Origin: Deinococcus yavapaiensis KR-236
GTDB taxonomy: Bacteria > Deinococcota > Deinococci > Deinococcales > Deinococcaceae
Direction of reading: 5' to 3'
Length of the DNA: 64,000 nucleotides
NCBI RefSeq assembly: GCF_003217515.1
Contig: NZ_QJSX01000007.1
Span: 16,944 to 80,943 of the forward strand
Made by a program: the position numbers and the translations under genes. Under the pieces are notes generated by a model, which worked only from the letters and a program-made list of their open reading frames with translations, searched no databases and had not been told where the DNA came from. Shown here one piece after another: positions 51,767-60,111 of this stretch (within the stretch, counting starts at the first letter, position 1; each line of letters begins with the position of its first letter).

Positions 51767-52243
51767 ATGCGTTCCAAATCCTTCACCTTGCTGCTCGTCG
51801 AGGACGAACTCGCCGACGCGGCCCTCTTTCAAGACATGCTCGCCGAGGTAGGCGGCAGCATGACGGTTCATCACGTCGAACACGGCCAAGCAGCGCTGGA
51901 CTTCCTCACCCGCCAAGGTGAGCACGCGGACGCGCCGCGCCCGGATCTCGTGGTGCTGGATCTGAACATGCCCGTGATGAACGGACACGAGTTCCTCGCG
52001 CAAGTCAAGCAGCTGGAGCGGGTGCGAAGCATCCCGGTCCTGGTGCTGTCCACGTCGGACCGCCCGGAGGACGTGCATCGGTCGTACGACGCGCAGGCCA
52101 GCGGGTACGTGGTGAAGCCGGGAACATACCAGGAGTACACGCGGGTGCTGGAGACGGTCCAGGCGTATTGGCAAGGCGTGCTGAGCCTACCGAGCTTCGC
52201 CGACCTCCAACTCGATCACCGCACCCCCGAGCGCGACCACTGA
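51767..52243 (+). CDS. Single-domain response regulator (Rcp1-like)
   Basis: A 158-residue receiver of the Rcp1 type, commonly paired with soluble or phytochrome-like kinases. LLLVEDELAD, phospho-acceptor in LVVLDLNMP, VLVLSTSDRPEDV and YVVKPGTYQEY are intact. No output domain. It is divergent from the PAS kinase at 50494, which is inferred to be its kinase. Confidence 0.9.
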   Translation: MRSKSFTLLLVEDELADAALFQDMLAEVGGSMTVHHVEHGQAALDFLTRQGEHADAPRPDLVVLDLNMPVMNGHEFLAQVKQLERVRSIPVLVLSTSDRPEDVHRSYDAQASGYVVKPGTYQEYTRVLETVQAYWQGVLSLPSFADLQLDHRTPERDH

Positions 52244-52618
52244 GACCGCTCGAATCGAGCCAGCGTCTTTTCGCTCGCCGCGCCGTGACCTTCGACGACT
52301 CGCCGCTCGTGAGTTCGTATCGTCGAGGCAACGCGGAAGACTGCATGTACCGAACGGCCCGACTCGCGCTCGTTGCCTGACCTCACCTGCCACCTCGCAA
52401 ATCACGACGCACGACGCTTCGCCCCTCGGAAACGGCCCGGTCGTCCTCGACGGAACGCCCGCGCGCACGTACTTCTCCCGGTTCACGCGAGTCTCCGTGC
52501 ACCCTCGGCTGCTTTCGAGTCACGCCCGTCAGGGTCGGGCCGACCGAGCGTCGCTGAACAGACCGTCGGGGAGGACGAGGAGAGGAAGCTTGCGGACGCG
52601 CGGGACCACGCTACGTCA
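52244..52618. other. 375 bases without a convincing gene
   Basis: Between the receiver at 51767 and the convergent hydrolase at 52619. I see no strong hairpin, RNA gene or well-supported frame. Confidence 0.5.
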
Positions 52619-54268
52619 TCAAGACGTCACGGGCAGGATGAGGCTCGACACGCCTCCTTCGCCGTGCGCGACGATCCGGTGCGACACCGCCATGCGCGCG
52701 CTCAACGCCGGGTCGAGACCCGTGCCGAGGTTGCGCGCGTACTGAGGATGCGAACCACCCGAGATCAGCACGCGCACGCGCGTCCCGGCCGCGAAGCGGT
52801 GCGCGACCGCGTCGAGCGCCACGCGTACGCTCGACGTCCGGTCCGCGTCGCTCAAACGGCGAAAGCCGTCGCTGACGTTACGACTTCCACCTCGCGCGTC
52901 CACTTCCACCAAACGCACGAACACGTCCGCGTGCGGATTGTCGCTGTGGTGCGCGAGCTCCACCTCGGGTACGCCCGCCACTTCCAGCGGCTCGGTCAAC
53001 TCAAGGCTCGTGAACGTCAAGACGTCCGCGCGGGCCGAAAGCGCGCGGACGTCTCGGTACCCGCCGTTCGTCAAGAGCTGCCCGCCGATCGTCGGGGTGG
53101 GCGTCGCCGGATCGTACGTGAACGTGGACGGCGCGGCGGTGGCGGGCGGCGGGTCGGCGCTCAGCGCGCCGCCGGGGTGCAGGTACAGCGTGCTCGGACG
53201 GGTCGGCGGGGGCCACGCGGGCAAGTCACGCCACGTCTTCGCGCCCGTGACGAACACCCGTACGGGCGCGGCGCGACGACGAGCTTTTCCGCCGAGGTGC
53301 TCGTCGAACCACTCCAGGCTTTCGCGCGTCATGACGTCGTTGCCCTCGCCGTGGGCCCACGGCCCGACCGTGAGGGCGACGTCCACGCCCCGTTCGTGCA
53401 GCCGAGCGTACTGCGTCAAGGTCTGATCGAGGAAGATGTCTTGCCACCCGCCTATCAGCAGCACGGGAACGCGAACGCGCTCCAAGGCTTCCCCGAGTCG
53501 CCGCGACTTCCAGTACGGATCGTTCGCGTTCGTTCGCGTCAGGAAGTTCGCGTACGACGCCGCGAACGGTCCCCCACCGAGGTGATGCTCGCCTGCCGGA
53601 AGGAGGGGCAGCGCGTCGAACGCGGGGTCAAGACGCCGTTTCGCCGTAACGCGGTCGATCAGGAGGCCGAGGGTGCCGCGTTCTTGCCGCGAGACGGAGT
53701 CGAACCACGACAGCAGCAAGTCCAGGCGGAAGGCGCCCGCGCCGTGCGCGGAGTGGTAGACGTCGTGTACGCCGATCTGGATGACGGCGGTCTTGAGTTC
53801 GGGTGGTGGGTCCATCAGCAGCGCCCACTGCGTGAAGCCGAGGTACGAGGCGCCCAGCGTGGCGAAGGTGCCGTCGAACCACGGCTGCTCGCGCAACCAC
53901 GCGACGGTGTCCGCGCCGTCCTCGACTTCGCGCGCCATGGGCTCGAACGGACCGCCGCCCGAGCCGAAGGTGCCGCGCGTGCTTTGCAACACCACGCGGT
54001 AGCGGCGCGCGGCGAACGCCGTGGCGAAAGTCGCGGCGAGGAGGTCGCTGCGACCGTAAGGATTGCGAAGCAGCAGCGTGCCTCGCACGTTTCCCGTCGG
54101 CGTGTACACGTCCGCGAGCAGGCGAGCGCCGTCACGCATGGAGATCGGCACGGCGCGCGTGACGGTGTAGGGCGCGCCCGGCGGGAGCTTCATGACGCGG
54201 GTGTTGAGGGCGTCGAATGCCCGCAGCAAGCGTGAAGGTGGTGAGGCGGCACGATCTGGGGTCGTCAT
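52619..54268 (-). CDS. CocE/NonD family hydrolase (X-Pro dipeptidyl-peptidase S15-like)
   Basis: A 549-residue serine hydrolase of the CocE/NonD group. The N-terminal alpha/beta-hydrolase domain has the nucleophile elbow LGASYLGFTQW (G-x-S-Y-x-G), the acid in LLIGGWQDIFL and the His in GPWAHGEGND. The C-terminal jelly-roll (PepX_C) domain contains the typical LHHSDNPHADVFVRLVEVD-like run (here LAHHSDNPHADVFVRLVE). The ATG at 54268 follows AGGAGC. Substrates in the family include esters, peptides and glutaryl amides. Confidence 0.88.
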   Translation of the reverse strand: MTTPDRAASPPSRLLRAFDALNTRVMKLPPGAPYTVTRAVPISMRDGARLLADVYTPTGNVRGTLLLRNPYGRSDLLAATFATAFAARRYRVVLQSTRGTFGSGGGPFEPMAREVEDGADTVAWLREQPWFDGTFATLGASYLGFTQWALLMDPPPELKTAVIQIGVHDVYHSAHGAGAFRLDLLLSWFDSVSRQERGTLGLLIDRVTAKRRLDPAFDALPLLPAGEHHLGGGPFAASYANFLTRTNANDPYWKSRRLGEALERVRVPVLLIGGWQDIFLDQTLTQYARLHERGVDVALTVGPWAHGEGNDVMTRESLEWFDEHLGGKARRRAAPVRVFVTGAKTWRDLPAWPPPTRPSTLYLHPGGALSADPPPATAAPSTFTYDPATPTPTIGGQLLTNGGYRDVRALSARADVLTFTSLELTEPLEVAGVPEVELAHHSDNPHADVFVRLVEVDARGGSRNVSDGFRRLSDADRTSSVRVALDAVAHRFAAGTRVRVLISGGSHPQYARNLGTGLDPALSARMAVSHRIVAHGEGGVSSLILPVTS

Positions 54269-54797
54269 CGAGAAGCTCCTGTCGGGCGGGTCCGCGCGGG
54301 TCAAGGACGTGAGAGGCTGGCGTGGTCGTGTTTTTCTACTGTAGTCCGTGTCGAAGCCTTCGAGGAGACGCGTCCTTTCGGTCACGGCGCAACACCATGT
54401 AATTCGGTCACTCGTTGGGATGCTCAGGCTGCGTGAGCGGGCGCTACAACGGCACGCGTGCAGGTGCTGAAGTGCTTCTTGCCCGAAGCGTCGTGGCAGC
54501 GTCGAAGCGAGGTGTTCCGCCGTGGCGGCCATTCGTGGTATCCGACGCACTCGCACGGCGGCGCGGACTTTCGGTCGTGAGGAGATCGAAGCCGTTCTTG
54601 TCGTACGCTTCCCGGTATTTCGAGCAGCGCCCTTGGCGTCTGGATCACGAAGTGGCCGAGACGTTCGTCGAATGGTGCGGCGAAGTGAGCGGCGGTGAAC
54701 TTCGAGAAGCCATGACCGTGGACGCGCAACACGGTTCATGCGCCGGGGAGGAGGTCGGCCTTGTGATGGGCCTCCAGCGTGCCTGCGTCTTTCGAAG
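54269..54797. other. 529 bases without a convincing gene
   Basis: Open frames on both strands (for example 54415-55212 plus and 54424-54732 minus) have no good start site and look unlike real proteins. The left edge is AT-rich and probably holds the promoter of the CocE-type gene. Confidence 0.5.
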
Positions 54798-55280
54798 TCA
54801 TCGTTGTTCTTCTCGTGGTCTTTCTTGCAGCGAGAAGGTGTCACCTTCGAGGCGCACGTCGAAGAGCGCGTCGAAGCCCTCGGCGAACGTCGGGGACTGC
54901 AGGCGCTTCGAGGTGGCGAACACGGCGACGTCCGGCACGCGCGCTTTGCCTTCGCGGTTTCGGTTGCGCGCCAGCGAGCCACGCACGTCCGGTACGAAGA
55001 AGTACCCCGTGACGGTCGCGCCAAAAGCGCGTCCGATCGAGACGAGGTCCGCGCGTTCTTCCACCGCCGCGTTGGTGTTGTCCACGACCACGCTTCGTCC
55101 CGCTTGCAAAGCCTCACTGACGAGTTGGCGTTGCCGCCGTGACTTGTCGCGGTTGTTCGGGAAGAGGTCCTTGCTGACGAGCACGTGCGTGACCGCGAAG
55201 CGTGCGCGGTAGAAGGTGGACTTCCCGGCGCCCTGTAGACCGATGAGCAGCGCGAGTTCGAGCGGCGAGGAATCGGGCAT
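54798..55280 (-). CDS. P-loop kinase of the polynucleotide-kinase-like AAA family
   Basis: A 160-residue protein with Walker A GLQGAGKSTFYRARF, a Walker B-like SVVVDNTNAAVEERADLV, and a lid segment (RNRNREGKARVPDVA). This arrangement is typical of the T4 PNK-like kinase family that acts on polynucleotide or small-molecule ends. The real substrate is unknown. It is a second small P-loop kinase in the window (see 42025). Confidence 0.8.
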   Translation of the reverse strand: MPDSSPLELALLIGLQGAGKSTFYRARFAVTHVLVSKDLFPNNRDKSRRQRQLVSEALQAGRSVVVDNTNAAVEERADLVSIGRAFGATVTGYFFVPDVRGSLARNRNREGKARVPDVAVFATSKRLQSPTFAEGFDALFDVRLEGDTFSLQERPREEQR

Positions 55281-55514
55281 CTCGTCAGCGGGAGGGCCGC
55301 GCGTCCCAAGGTGCCGATGGGCACGTACCCTTCGAGGCTTCCCCCCCGCCGAGCGGAATTCGGGCGGACGGCGGATGGAACGAGCTCATTGGATCGCGAT
55401 TCATGGCGGCCCCTGCGCCGAGTGTAGTGCTTCCGCTCGGCACAAGCATGGGGCGCGTCGCGTTCGCCGAATTCGGGGGAGGGTGCGAGGAGGCGCCGCG
55501 AAGACGAGCACCAC

Positions 55515-55564
55515 GGAATGAGAGGCGAGGGCCGATGTCCACGTCGGCCCTCGCCTCTCATTCC
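55515..55564 (-). terminator. 21-base-pair perfect hairpin
   Basis: The longest perfect stem in the window (55515-55535 with 55544-55564, 8-base loop). It lies 15 bases after the stop of the minus-strand gene at 55580. It probably ends transcription from that gene. Confidence 0.7.
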
Positions 55565-55579
55565 CGAACCGCGCCTCGG

Positions 55580-55801
55580 TCAGTTGCTGAGAGGCGGCGG
55601 ATCGTCCTGCAAGCAAAGCAACCCCTTGAGGCGCTCGACGACGTCTCCGTACGCGGACGCCCGACCGTCATGCCACGCGCGGCGACGCTCGTCTTTTTCC
55701 TGCAGGGCTTGAGCTTGCTCTTCGAGCCGGTATTGTTCGAGGGACGCCAAAAGCGCACGCATCTCGTTCGTCCGGGCTTCTGCTGAAATGGTCACGGTCA
55801 C
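55580..55801 (-). CDS. Small helical protein of unknown function
   Basis: A 73-residue, highly charged helical protein (EARTNEMRALLASLEQYRLEEQAQALQEKDERR), probably a coiled coil. The GTG at 55801 has an AGGAC site 8 bases upstream. It is bounded by the 21-base-pair terminator. No family is recognised. Confidence 0.6.
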   Translation of the reverse strand: MTVTISAEARTNEMRALLASLEQYRLEEQAQALQEKDERRRAWHDGRASAYGDVVERLKGLLCLQDDPPPLSN

Positions 55802-56229
55802 TCTCGTTTCGTCCTGCTCGGTCCGAGCCTTCGTCGTTCGGTCGGTTGGACGTACTGGCTCGGATGGATAGAGGCGGGTTCGACTGGACGTCCGCCGCGT
55901 TCATGGAAGCGCGAGCCGAATGAAGCGAGACGGTCGGTGGGCCGCGTGGGCGGTGGGGCGCCCTCCCTCGGGACGAAAGCAATCCAAGGCAGAGCGAGCA
56001 TGCACGGTCTTGAAGTGGGCAAGTGTCACAGTAGGGGGTGCCTGACGTCCACATTGTTCCATGACTGCCTTTCGGCGAGAAGGCTGGGTCTTTTGTGGTC
56101 CGTGCCAGGATTGGAAACGACAAGTCGAGTTACACTGACGAAGTAGTTTTCCAAAGGACGCAGTGAATGAGACGCGCACCGGGTGAATCACGGTGGGCGA
56201 CTCCGTTTTTGGAACGCGAGGAGTATGAC
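55802..56229. other. 428-base region upstream of the cold-shock gene
   Basis: No gene is supported. It holds the cold-shock promoter near 56131 and a leader of about 87 bases with a short hairpin (56177-56195). Confidence 0.5.
56131..56136 (+). promoter_or_regulatory. -10 element of the cold-shock gene
   Basis: TACACT lies about 94 bases upstream of the ATG, implying an untranslated leader of about 87 bases. A TTGGAA at 56111-56116 is a possible but closely spaced -35. Confidence 0.4.
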
Positions 56230-56490
56230 ATGGCTGTTGGTAAAGTGAAGTGGTTCAACGCAGAAAAAGGCTTTGGTTTCATCGAGACGGCGGGCAGCGC
56301 CGACGTGTTCGCGCACTTCAGCGCCATCCAAGGTTCGGGCTTCAAGAAGCTCAACGAAGGCGACGAAGTCGAATTCGAAATCGAGCCTGGCCAGCGCGGC
56401 AAAGGCCCGCAAGCCAAGAACATCGTGGTGACGAAAGCGGCTCCCGTGAGCGAGTACGCCGAACGTCCCCGTCGCGACAGCCGCTGGTAA
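56230..56490 (+). CDS. cspA: Cold-shock protein (CspA family)
   Basis: An 86-residue cold-shock domain protein that binds single-stranded RNA and DNA. RNP1 is KGFGFI and RNP2 is DVFAHF; the N-terminal GKVKWFNAEKGFGFIE is canonical. A Pro/Arg-rich tail (AERPRRDSRW) extends past the usual 67-70 residues. The ATG follows GAGGAG. The long leader recalls temperature-responsive csp mRNAs. A strong terminator follows. Confidence 0.95.
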   Translation: MAVGKVKWFNAEKGFGFIETAGSADVFAHFSAIQGSGFKKLNEGDEVEFEIEPGQRGKGPQAKNIVVTKAAPVSEYAERPRRDSRW

Positions 56491-56518
56491 TTCGGCGCGC
56501 CGCGACGAGCCTGCGATA

Positions 56519-56554
56519 AGAGCAGAGAGAATCGAACTCGATTCTCTCTGCTCT
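56519..56554 (+). terminator. Terminator of the cold-shock gene
   Basis: A 17-base-pair perfect stem (56519-56535 with 56538-56554) with a 2-base loop, followed by CTCGTTTC. Confidence 0.75.
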
Positions 56555-56707
56555 CGTTTCGAGCGCGGACCATGAACCGTACGTCCCCAAAACGATCTCG
56601 AGGTCGTGTGCAACTTCCGCCTTGACCGAAGCGCCGTGATGCGGTGATCTTCGAACGTTCAAGGAATCCGGCACGACCAGCCGCGAACGTCGGCGAACAG
56701 GAGACGA

Positions 56708-56944
56708 ATGCCGAAAGACGACATGGCCATCGAAGCCCACATTCCACCAAAGGCCATTCACGCCGCGCTCGCGGCCTTGCGCTTGCAAGACGAGGTGGCC
56801 GACGTGCAGTGGGACGTCGCGAAAAGCAAGCCGTCACGACCCACGAAAGTGTACTTCCAAGCGGAACGCATCGAAGCCTTGCGCGAAGCCAAAAATCGCT
56901 TGGAGCGCTTGTTGAACGAGGCGGGGTACGATCTGTACCCGTGA
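56708..56944 (+). CDS. Small protein of unknown function (78 residues)
   Basis: A 78-residue protein, helical at the N-terminus (IPPKAIHAALAALRLQDEVAD) and C-terminus (AERIEALREAKNRLERLLNEAGYDLYP), with a central strand. It has AGGAGA before the ATG and an intrinsic terminator with a T run after the stop. No family is recognised. Confidence 0.65.
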   Translation: MPKDDMAIEAHIPPKAIHAALAALRLQDEVADVQWDVAKSKPSRPTKVYFQAERIEALREAKNRLERLLNEAGYDLYP

Positions 56945-56974
56945 GCCTGAGCGCTCAAAACCCCAATTGCTGAA

Positions 56975-57017
56975 GTGCCGCGCTTTATGCTTTATGCGCG
57001 GCACGAACGCTTTTTTT
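56975..57017 (+). terminator. Intrinsic terminator with T run
   Basis: A 9-base-pair GC stem (56975-56983 with 56996-57004), a 12-base loop and seven T residues at 57011-57017. It is the clearest classical terminator in the window. Confidence 0.8.
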
Positions 57018-57137
57018 CGTCTGGCGGGTGAAAGCTCGGGTCCTAGACGCTTGGGTCGAGGATGACCGCGCGCCCTTCGGCCTTCCCAGGCTCGTGGGCG
57101 CTGATGGCAAGGCCAGCTTCGGTCGGGAGGTCTTCTC

Positions 57138-58337
57138 TCAAGGCGCCTTGGGAAGCGAGAAGCCGAACAGCGCGCCCTGACCGACGTGGCCTTCGGCCCA
57201 TACGCGGCCGCCGTGCCTCACGACGACGCGCTTGACGTTCGCGAGACCCACGCCGGTACCTTCGAAGTCCCGCTCGTGATGCAAACGCTGAAAGACGCCG
57301 AACAGCTTGTGCTCGTACCTGGGGTCGAAGCCGACGCCGTTGTCGCGCACGAAGATCACGTCTTCGTCCACGCTCGCTTCCGACCACACTTCGATCACAG
57401 GGTTCGGCGTGTGCCGCGTGTACTTCACGGCGTTTTCGAGCAGGTTTTGCATCACCGAGCGCAGCAATCGCGCGTCTCCCCACACGAGCGGCAACGACTT
57501 GACGCGCCACGTCACGTCGCGTCCGTGCGTGTGAGCGTGCAAGTCCGCCTGTATGTCGCGCACGAGACGTTGCACGTCCACGCGCTCGAAGCGCAACTCT
57601 TCACGCGACGCTCGAGACAACGTCAGCAGCGCTTCGATGAGCCCGTTCATGGTGTGCGCGGCGCTCTCGATCGTGTTCATGTACGCGTGTGCCTGCTCGT
57701 CCGGGTAACGTTCCAGGCGGCGGCGCAGCAAGGTCGTGAAGCCGCTGATGTGCCGCACGGGCGTGCGTAAATCGTGCGACACCGAGTACGCGAACGCTTC
57801 GAGGTCCTGGTTGGCGAGTTCCAATGCCTGTTTTTGCCGCGCGAGGAGGCGTGCTTGCGCTTCGAGCGCGGCGTTGCGCTCCTCGAGTTGCGTCGTGCGT
57901 TCGGCGACCGTGCGCTCCAACGCTTCGTTGAGCTCGCGCAAGTTCGCCTCGGCCGATTGCGTGCGCAGCAAGGCTCGCACGGTCGCGAGCAGCACCGTGG
58001 GCTCGATCGGATGCGTGAGGTACGCGTCCGCGCCGCCCTCGAGGCCCATCACGCGGTCCGCGCTCGACAAGTGCGCGGCGGACACCATGAGAATCGGCAC
58101 GTGCGCCGTTTCCTCCTCGGCGCGCACGAGTCGCGCGACTTCGAAGCCGCTCATGTCCGGCAAGTTCACGTCCAGGATGATCGCGCTCGGAAGGTCGCGC
58201 GCCACGTCCAAGGCCGTACGGCCGGTGGCGGCTTCCAGCACGTCGTACCCACCGTGCCGAAGCGTGCGAACCAGCACGTACCGTCCGGCGTCGTTGTCGT
58301 CGACGATCAGCACGCGTGGCGGCGCGCTGTCAGGCAC
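57138..58337 (-). CDS. Receiver-histidine kinase hybrid (REC-HisKA-HATPase)
   Basis: A 399-residue hybrid: N-terminal REC (VLIVDDNDAGR..., acceptor Asp in AIILDVNLPDMSG), a coiled coil, HisKA with His188 (VSHDLRTPVRHISGF), and HATPase_c with NLLENAVKYT, DNGVGFDPRY and GTGVGLANVKRVV. The receiver's usual Lys is replaced by His (AYLTHPIEP). The GTG at 58337 overlaps the upstream gene's stop by 8 bases, so it belongs to the stressosome operon and is its last gene. It is inferred to receive phosphate on REC from the kinase encoded just upstream, or to relay onward. Confidence 0.88.
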   Translation of the reverse strand: MPDSAPPRVLIVDDNDAGRYVLVRTLRHGGYDVLEAATGRTALDVARDLPSAIILDVNLPDMSGFEVARLVRAEEETAHVPILMVSAAHLSSADRVMGLEGGADAYLTHPIEPTVLLATVRALLRTQSAEANLRELNEALERTVAERTTQLEERNAALEAQARLLARQKQALELANQDLEAFAYSVSHDLRTPVRHISGFTTLLRRRLERYPDEQAHAYMNTIESAAHTMNGLIEALLTLSRASREELRFERVDVQRLVRDIQADLHAHTHGRDVTWRVKSLPLVWGDARLLRSVMQNLLENAVKYTRHTPNPVIEVWSEASVDEDVIFVRDNGVGFDPRYEHKLFGVFQRLHHERDFEGTGVGLANVKRVVVRHGGRVWAEGHVGQGALFGFSLPKAP

Positions 58338-60111
58338 GGCCTTCCTCCGAACGCGCGGCCGCGCCGCGCAGCGCCGCCGTGAAGGTCGCGTTGTCACCTT
58401 GATACAACCGCTCTTTGGCGTGCGCGGACGCGCCCAGCGCTTGAAACTCGCGGTGAAGCGCGTCCGTCAGCGGTTGCGACGTGACGATCAACACCGGGAC
58501 ATCGCGCGTCGCCTCGTCGGCTCGTAAAGCCTGCAAGACCTCCTGTCCGGACACGTCGGGCAAGTTGAGGTCGAGCACGATGACGCGGTGCGCGCGTGTG
58601 CGCGCCGCGGAAAGCCCCGCCTGTCCGTGGTGCGCTTCTTGCACGGTGAAGCCTTCGCGTTGGAGCAGCGTCCTCAGCAAATACCGATCCGAGGCTTGAT
58701 CGTCCACGAGCAGGACGGTGCCGCTTTGCACCGCCGAGCCGTCTTGCTCGGGCAGGACGAGTGGAACGTTCGAGGCGGCGATCCCCGCGTACACCGCGGG
58801 CAGAACCGCGAAGAACTCGGAGCCTTCGCCGAGGGTGCTGATGACGCCGACGTGCCCACCGAGCAACTCGGTGAAGGTGCGCGCGATCGACAAGCCGAGG
58901 CCCGTGCCGCGCGGCACCTTCATCATCGGCGTGCGAAGCTGCGAAAAGTCCTGAAAGAGCTTTTCTCGATCGCCGGGCGCGATGCCGATGCCCGTGTCAC
59001 GCACCGCGAAACGTACGACGCCGCGCGACGCGTCGTACGACGCGGACACGCGCACATCGCCGTGAGACGTGAACTTGAGGGCGTTGGCGATGAAGTTGCG
59101 CAACACTTGCGACACCTTGCCTTCGTCCGTCGAGAGGCGCGGTACGTCCAGCGGCTCCTCGAAGACCAGCTTCACGTCCGGATTCGTGACGAGCGGCGCG
59201 AACAAGGCGCGCAAGGTGCCGAACAAGGCACCGACTTCGAACGTCGACACGTGCACGTCCGTCTTGCCCGCCTCGACTTTCGCGAGGTCCAGCAAGTCGC
59301 CGACCATCGCCAGCAAATCGCTGGCCGCGCCTTGAATGAGCGTGACCTGCTTGTGCTGCTCGTCCGTCAAGTCCCCGTCGAGGCGCGCGAGCAGAAAGCC
59401 GGCGAGGCCCAGAATCGAGTGAAGCGGCGTGCGGAACTCGTGACTCATGTACGACAAAAACGTCGACTTGAGGTCGTTCGCTTCACGCAAGCGCTCGGCT
59501 TTCTCTTCGAGTTCCGCGTACAACGCGACCACGCCGCGGTTGGTTTCTTCCAACTCTTGGTTGAGCGACCGCAAGCGCTCTTCTCGCTCGGCGAGTTCGG
59601 CGAGCGCGCCCATCAATTCTTGGTTGTGCTCTCGCAACTCGCCGAGCACGCCGACGGGGTGTGTGCGGGCGAGGGCGTCCACGGCGCGTCGGAGATCCGC
59701 CGCGTTGACGTCGGACGGCAAGCGCTTGCCGACTTCCACGATCGTTCCGCCGCCGGGTCGCGCGCGCACATCGAAGGTGTCCATGAGGCGTTTCGAGCCG
59801 AGCAGGCCCACGCCGAGCCCGGTGGTGGACGCGTACGTGCCGCTCAACACCTTGTCCAGCTGGCGAATGCCCGGCCCGCGGTCGCTCACGGTCATCGACA
59901 GCGTCAACGGCGCGGCGTTCGTGTCCACGTGGAACTCCACGGTGCCGCCGCCCGCGTAACGCAAGGCGTTGCGCGCGAGTTCCGACACGACGGTGGCCAC
60001 GCGCGCTTGCTCTTGCGGTCCGAGCCCGAGCGCGCCCGCGAGGTGCTTGGCGCGCCCGCGCGCGTCCACCAAGTCCTGCTCGGATTGCACGTGCACCGTC
60101 AGCAACTTCAC
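58330..60111 (-). CDS. RsbT-like ATPase fused to histidine kinase and receiver
   Basis: A 593-residue fusion. N-terminal RsbT/anti-sigma-type HATPase (about 1-125, SELARNALRYAGGG, DRGPGIRQL, GLGVGLLGSKRLMD), a coiled coil, HisKA with His224 (MSHEFRTPLHSILGLAGFL), HATPase_c (NFIANALKFT, DTGIGIAPGD, GTGLGLSIARTF), and a C-terminal REC with VLLVDDQASDR and VIVLDLNLPD. The REC Lys region is AKERL rather than the usual KP. The GTG at 60111 overlaps the phosphatase fusion gene by four bases. It probably reads out the RsbT-type switch and turns it into phosphotransfer; this is an inference. Confidence 0.88.
   Translation of the reverse strand: MKLLTVHVQSEQDLVDARGRAKHLAGALGLGPQEQARVATVVSELARNALRYAGGGTVEFHVDTNAAPLTLSMTVSDRGPGIRQLDKVLSGTYASTTGLGVGLLGSKRLMDTFDVRARPGGGTIVEVGKRLPSDVNAADLRRAVDALARTHPVGVLGELREHNQELMGALAELAEREERLRSLNQELEETNRGVVALYAELEEKAERLREANDLKSTFLSYMSHEFRTPLHSILGLAGFLLARLDGDLTDEQHKQVTLIQGAASDLLAMVGDLLDLAKVEAGKTDVHVSTFEVGALFGTLRALFAPLVTNPDVKLVFEEPLDVPRLSTDEGKVSQVLRNFIANALKFTSHGDVRVSASYDASRGVVRFAVRDTGIGIAPGDREKLFQDFSQLRTPMMKVPRGTGLGLSIARTFTELLGGHVGVISTLGEGSEFFAVLPAVYAGIAASNVPLVLPEQDGSAVQSGTVLLVDDQASDRYLLRTLLQREGFTVQEAHHGQAGLSAARTRAHRVIVLDLNLPDVSGQEVLQALRADEATRDVPVLIVTSQPLTDALHREFQALGASAHAKERLYQGDNATFTAALRGAAARSEEGRA

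Noticed and set aside
54415..55212. Possible 265-residue plus-strand protein
   Set aside because: It overlaps the real P-loop kinase on the other strand and has no start signal or recognised motif.
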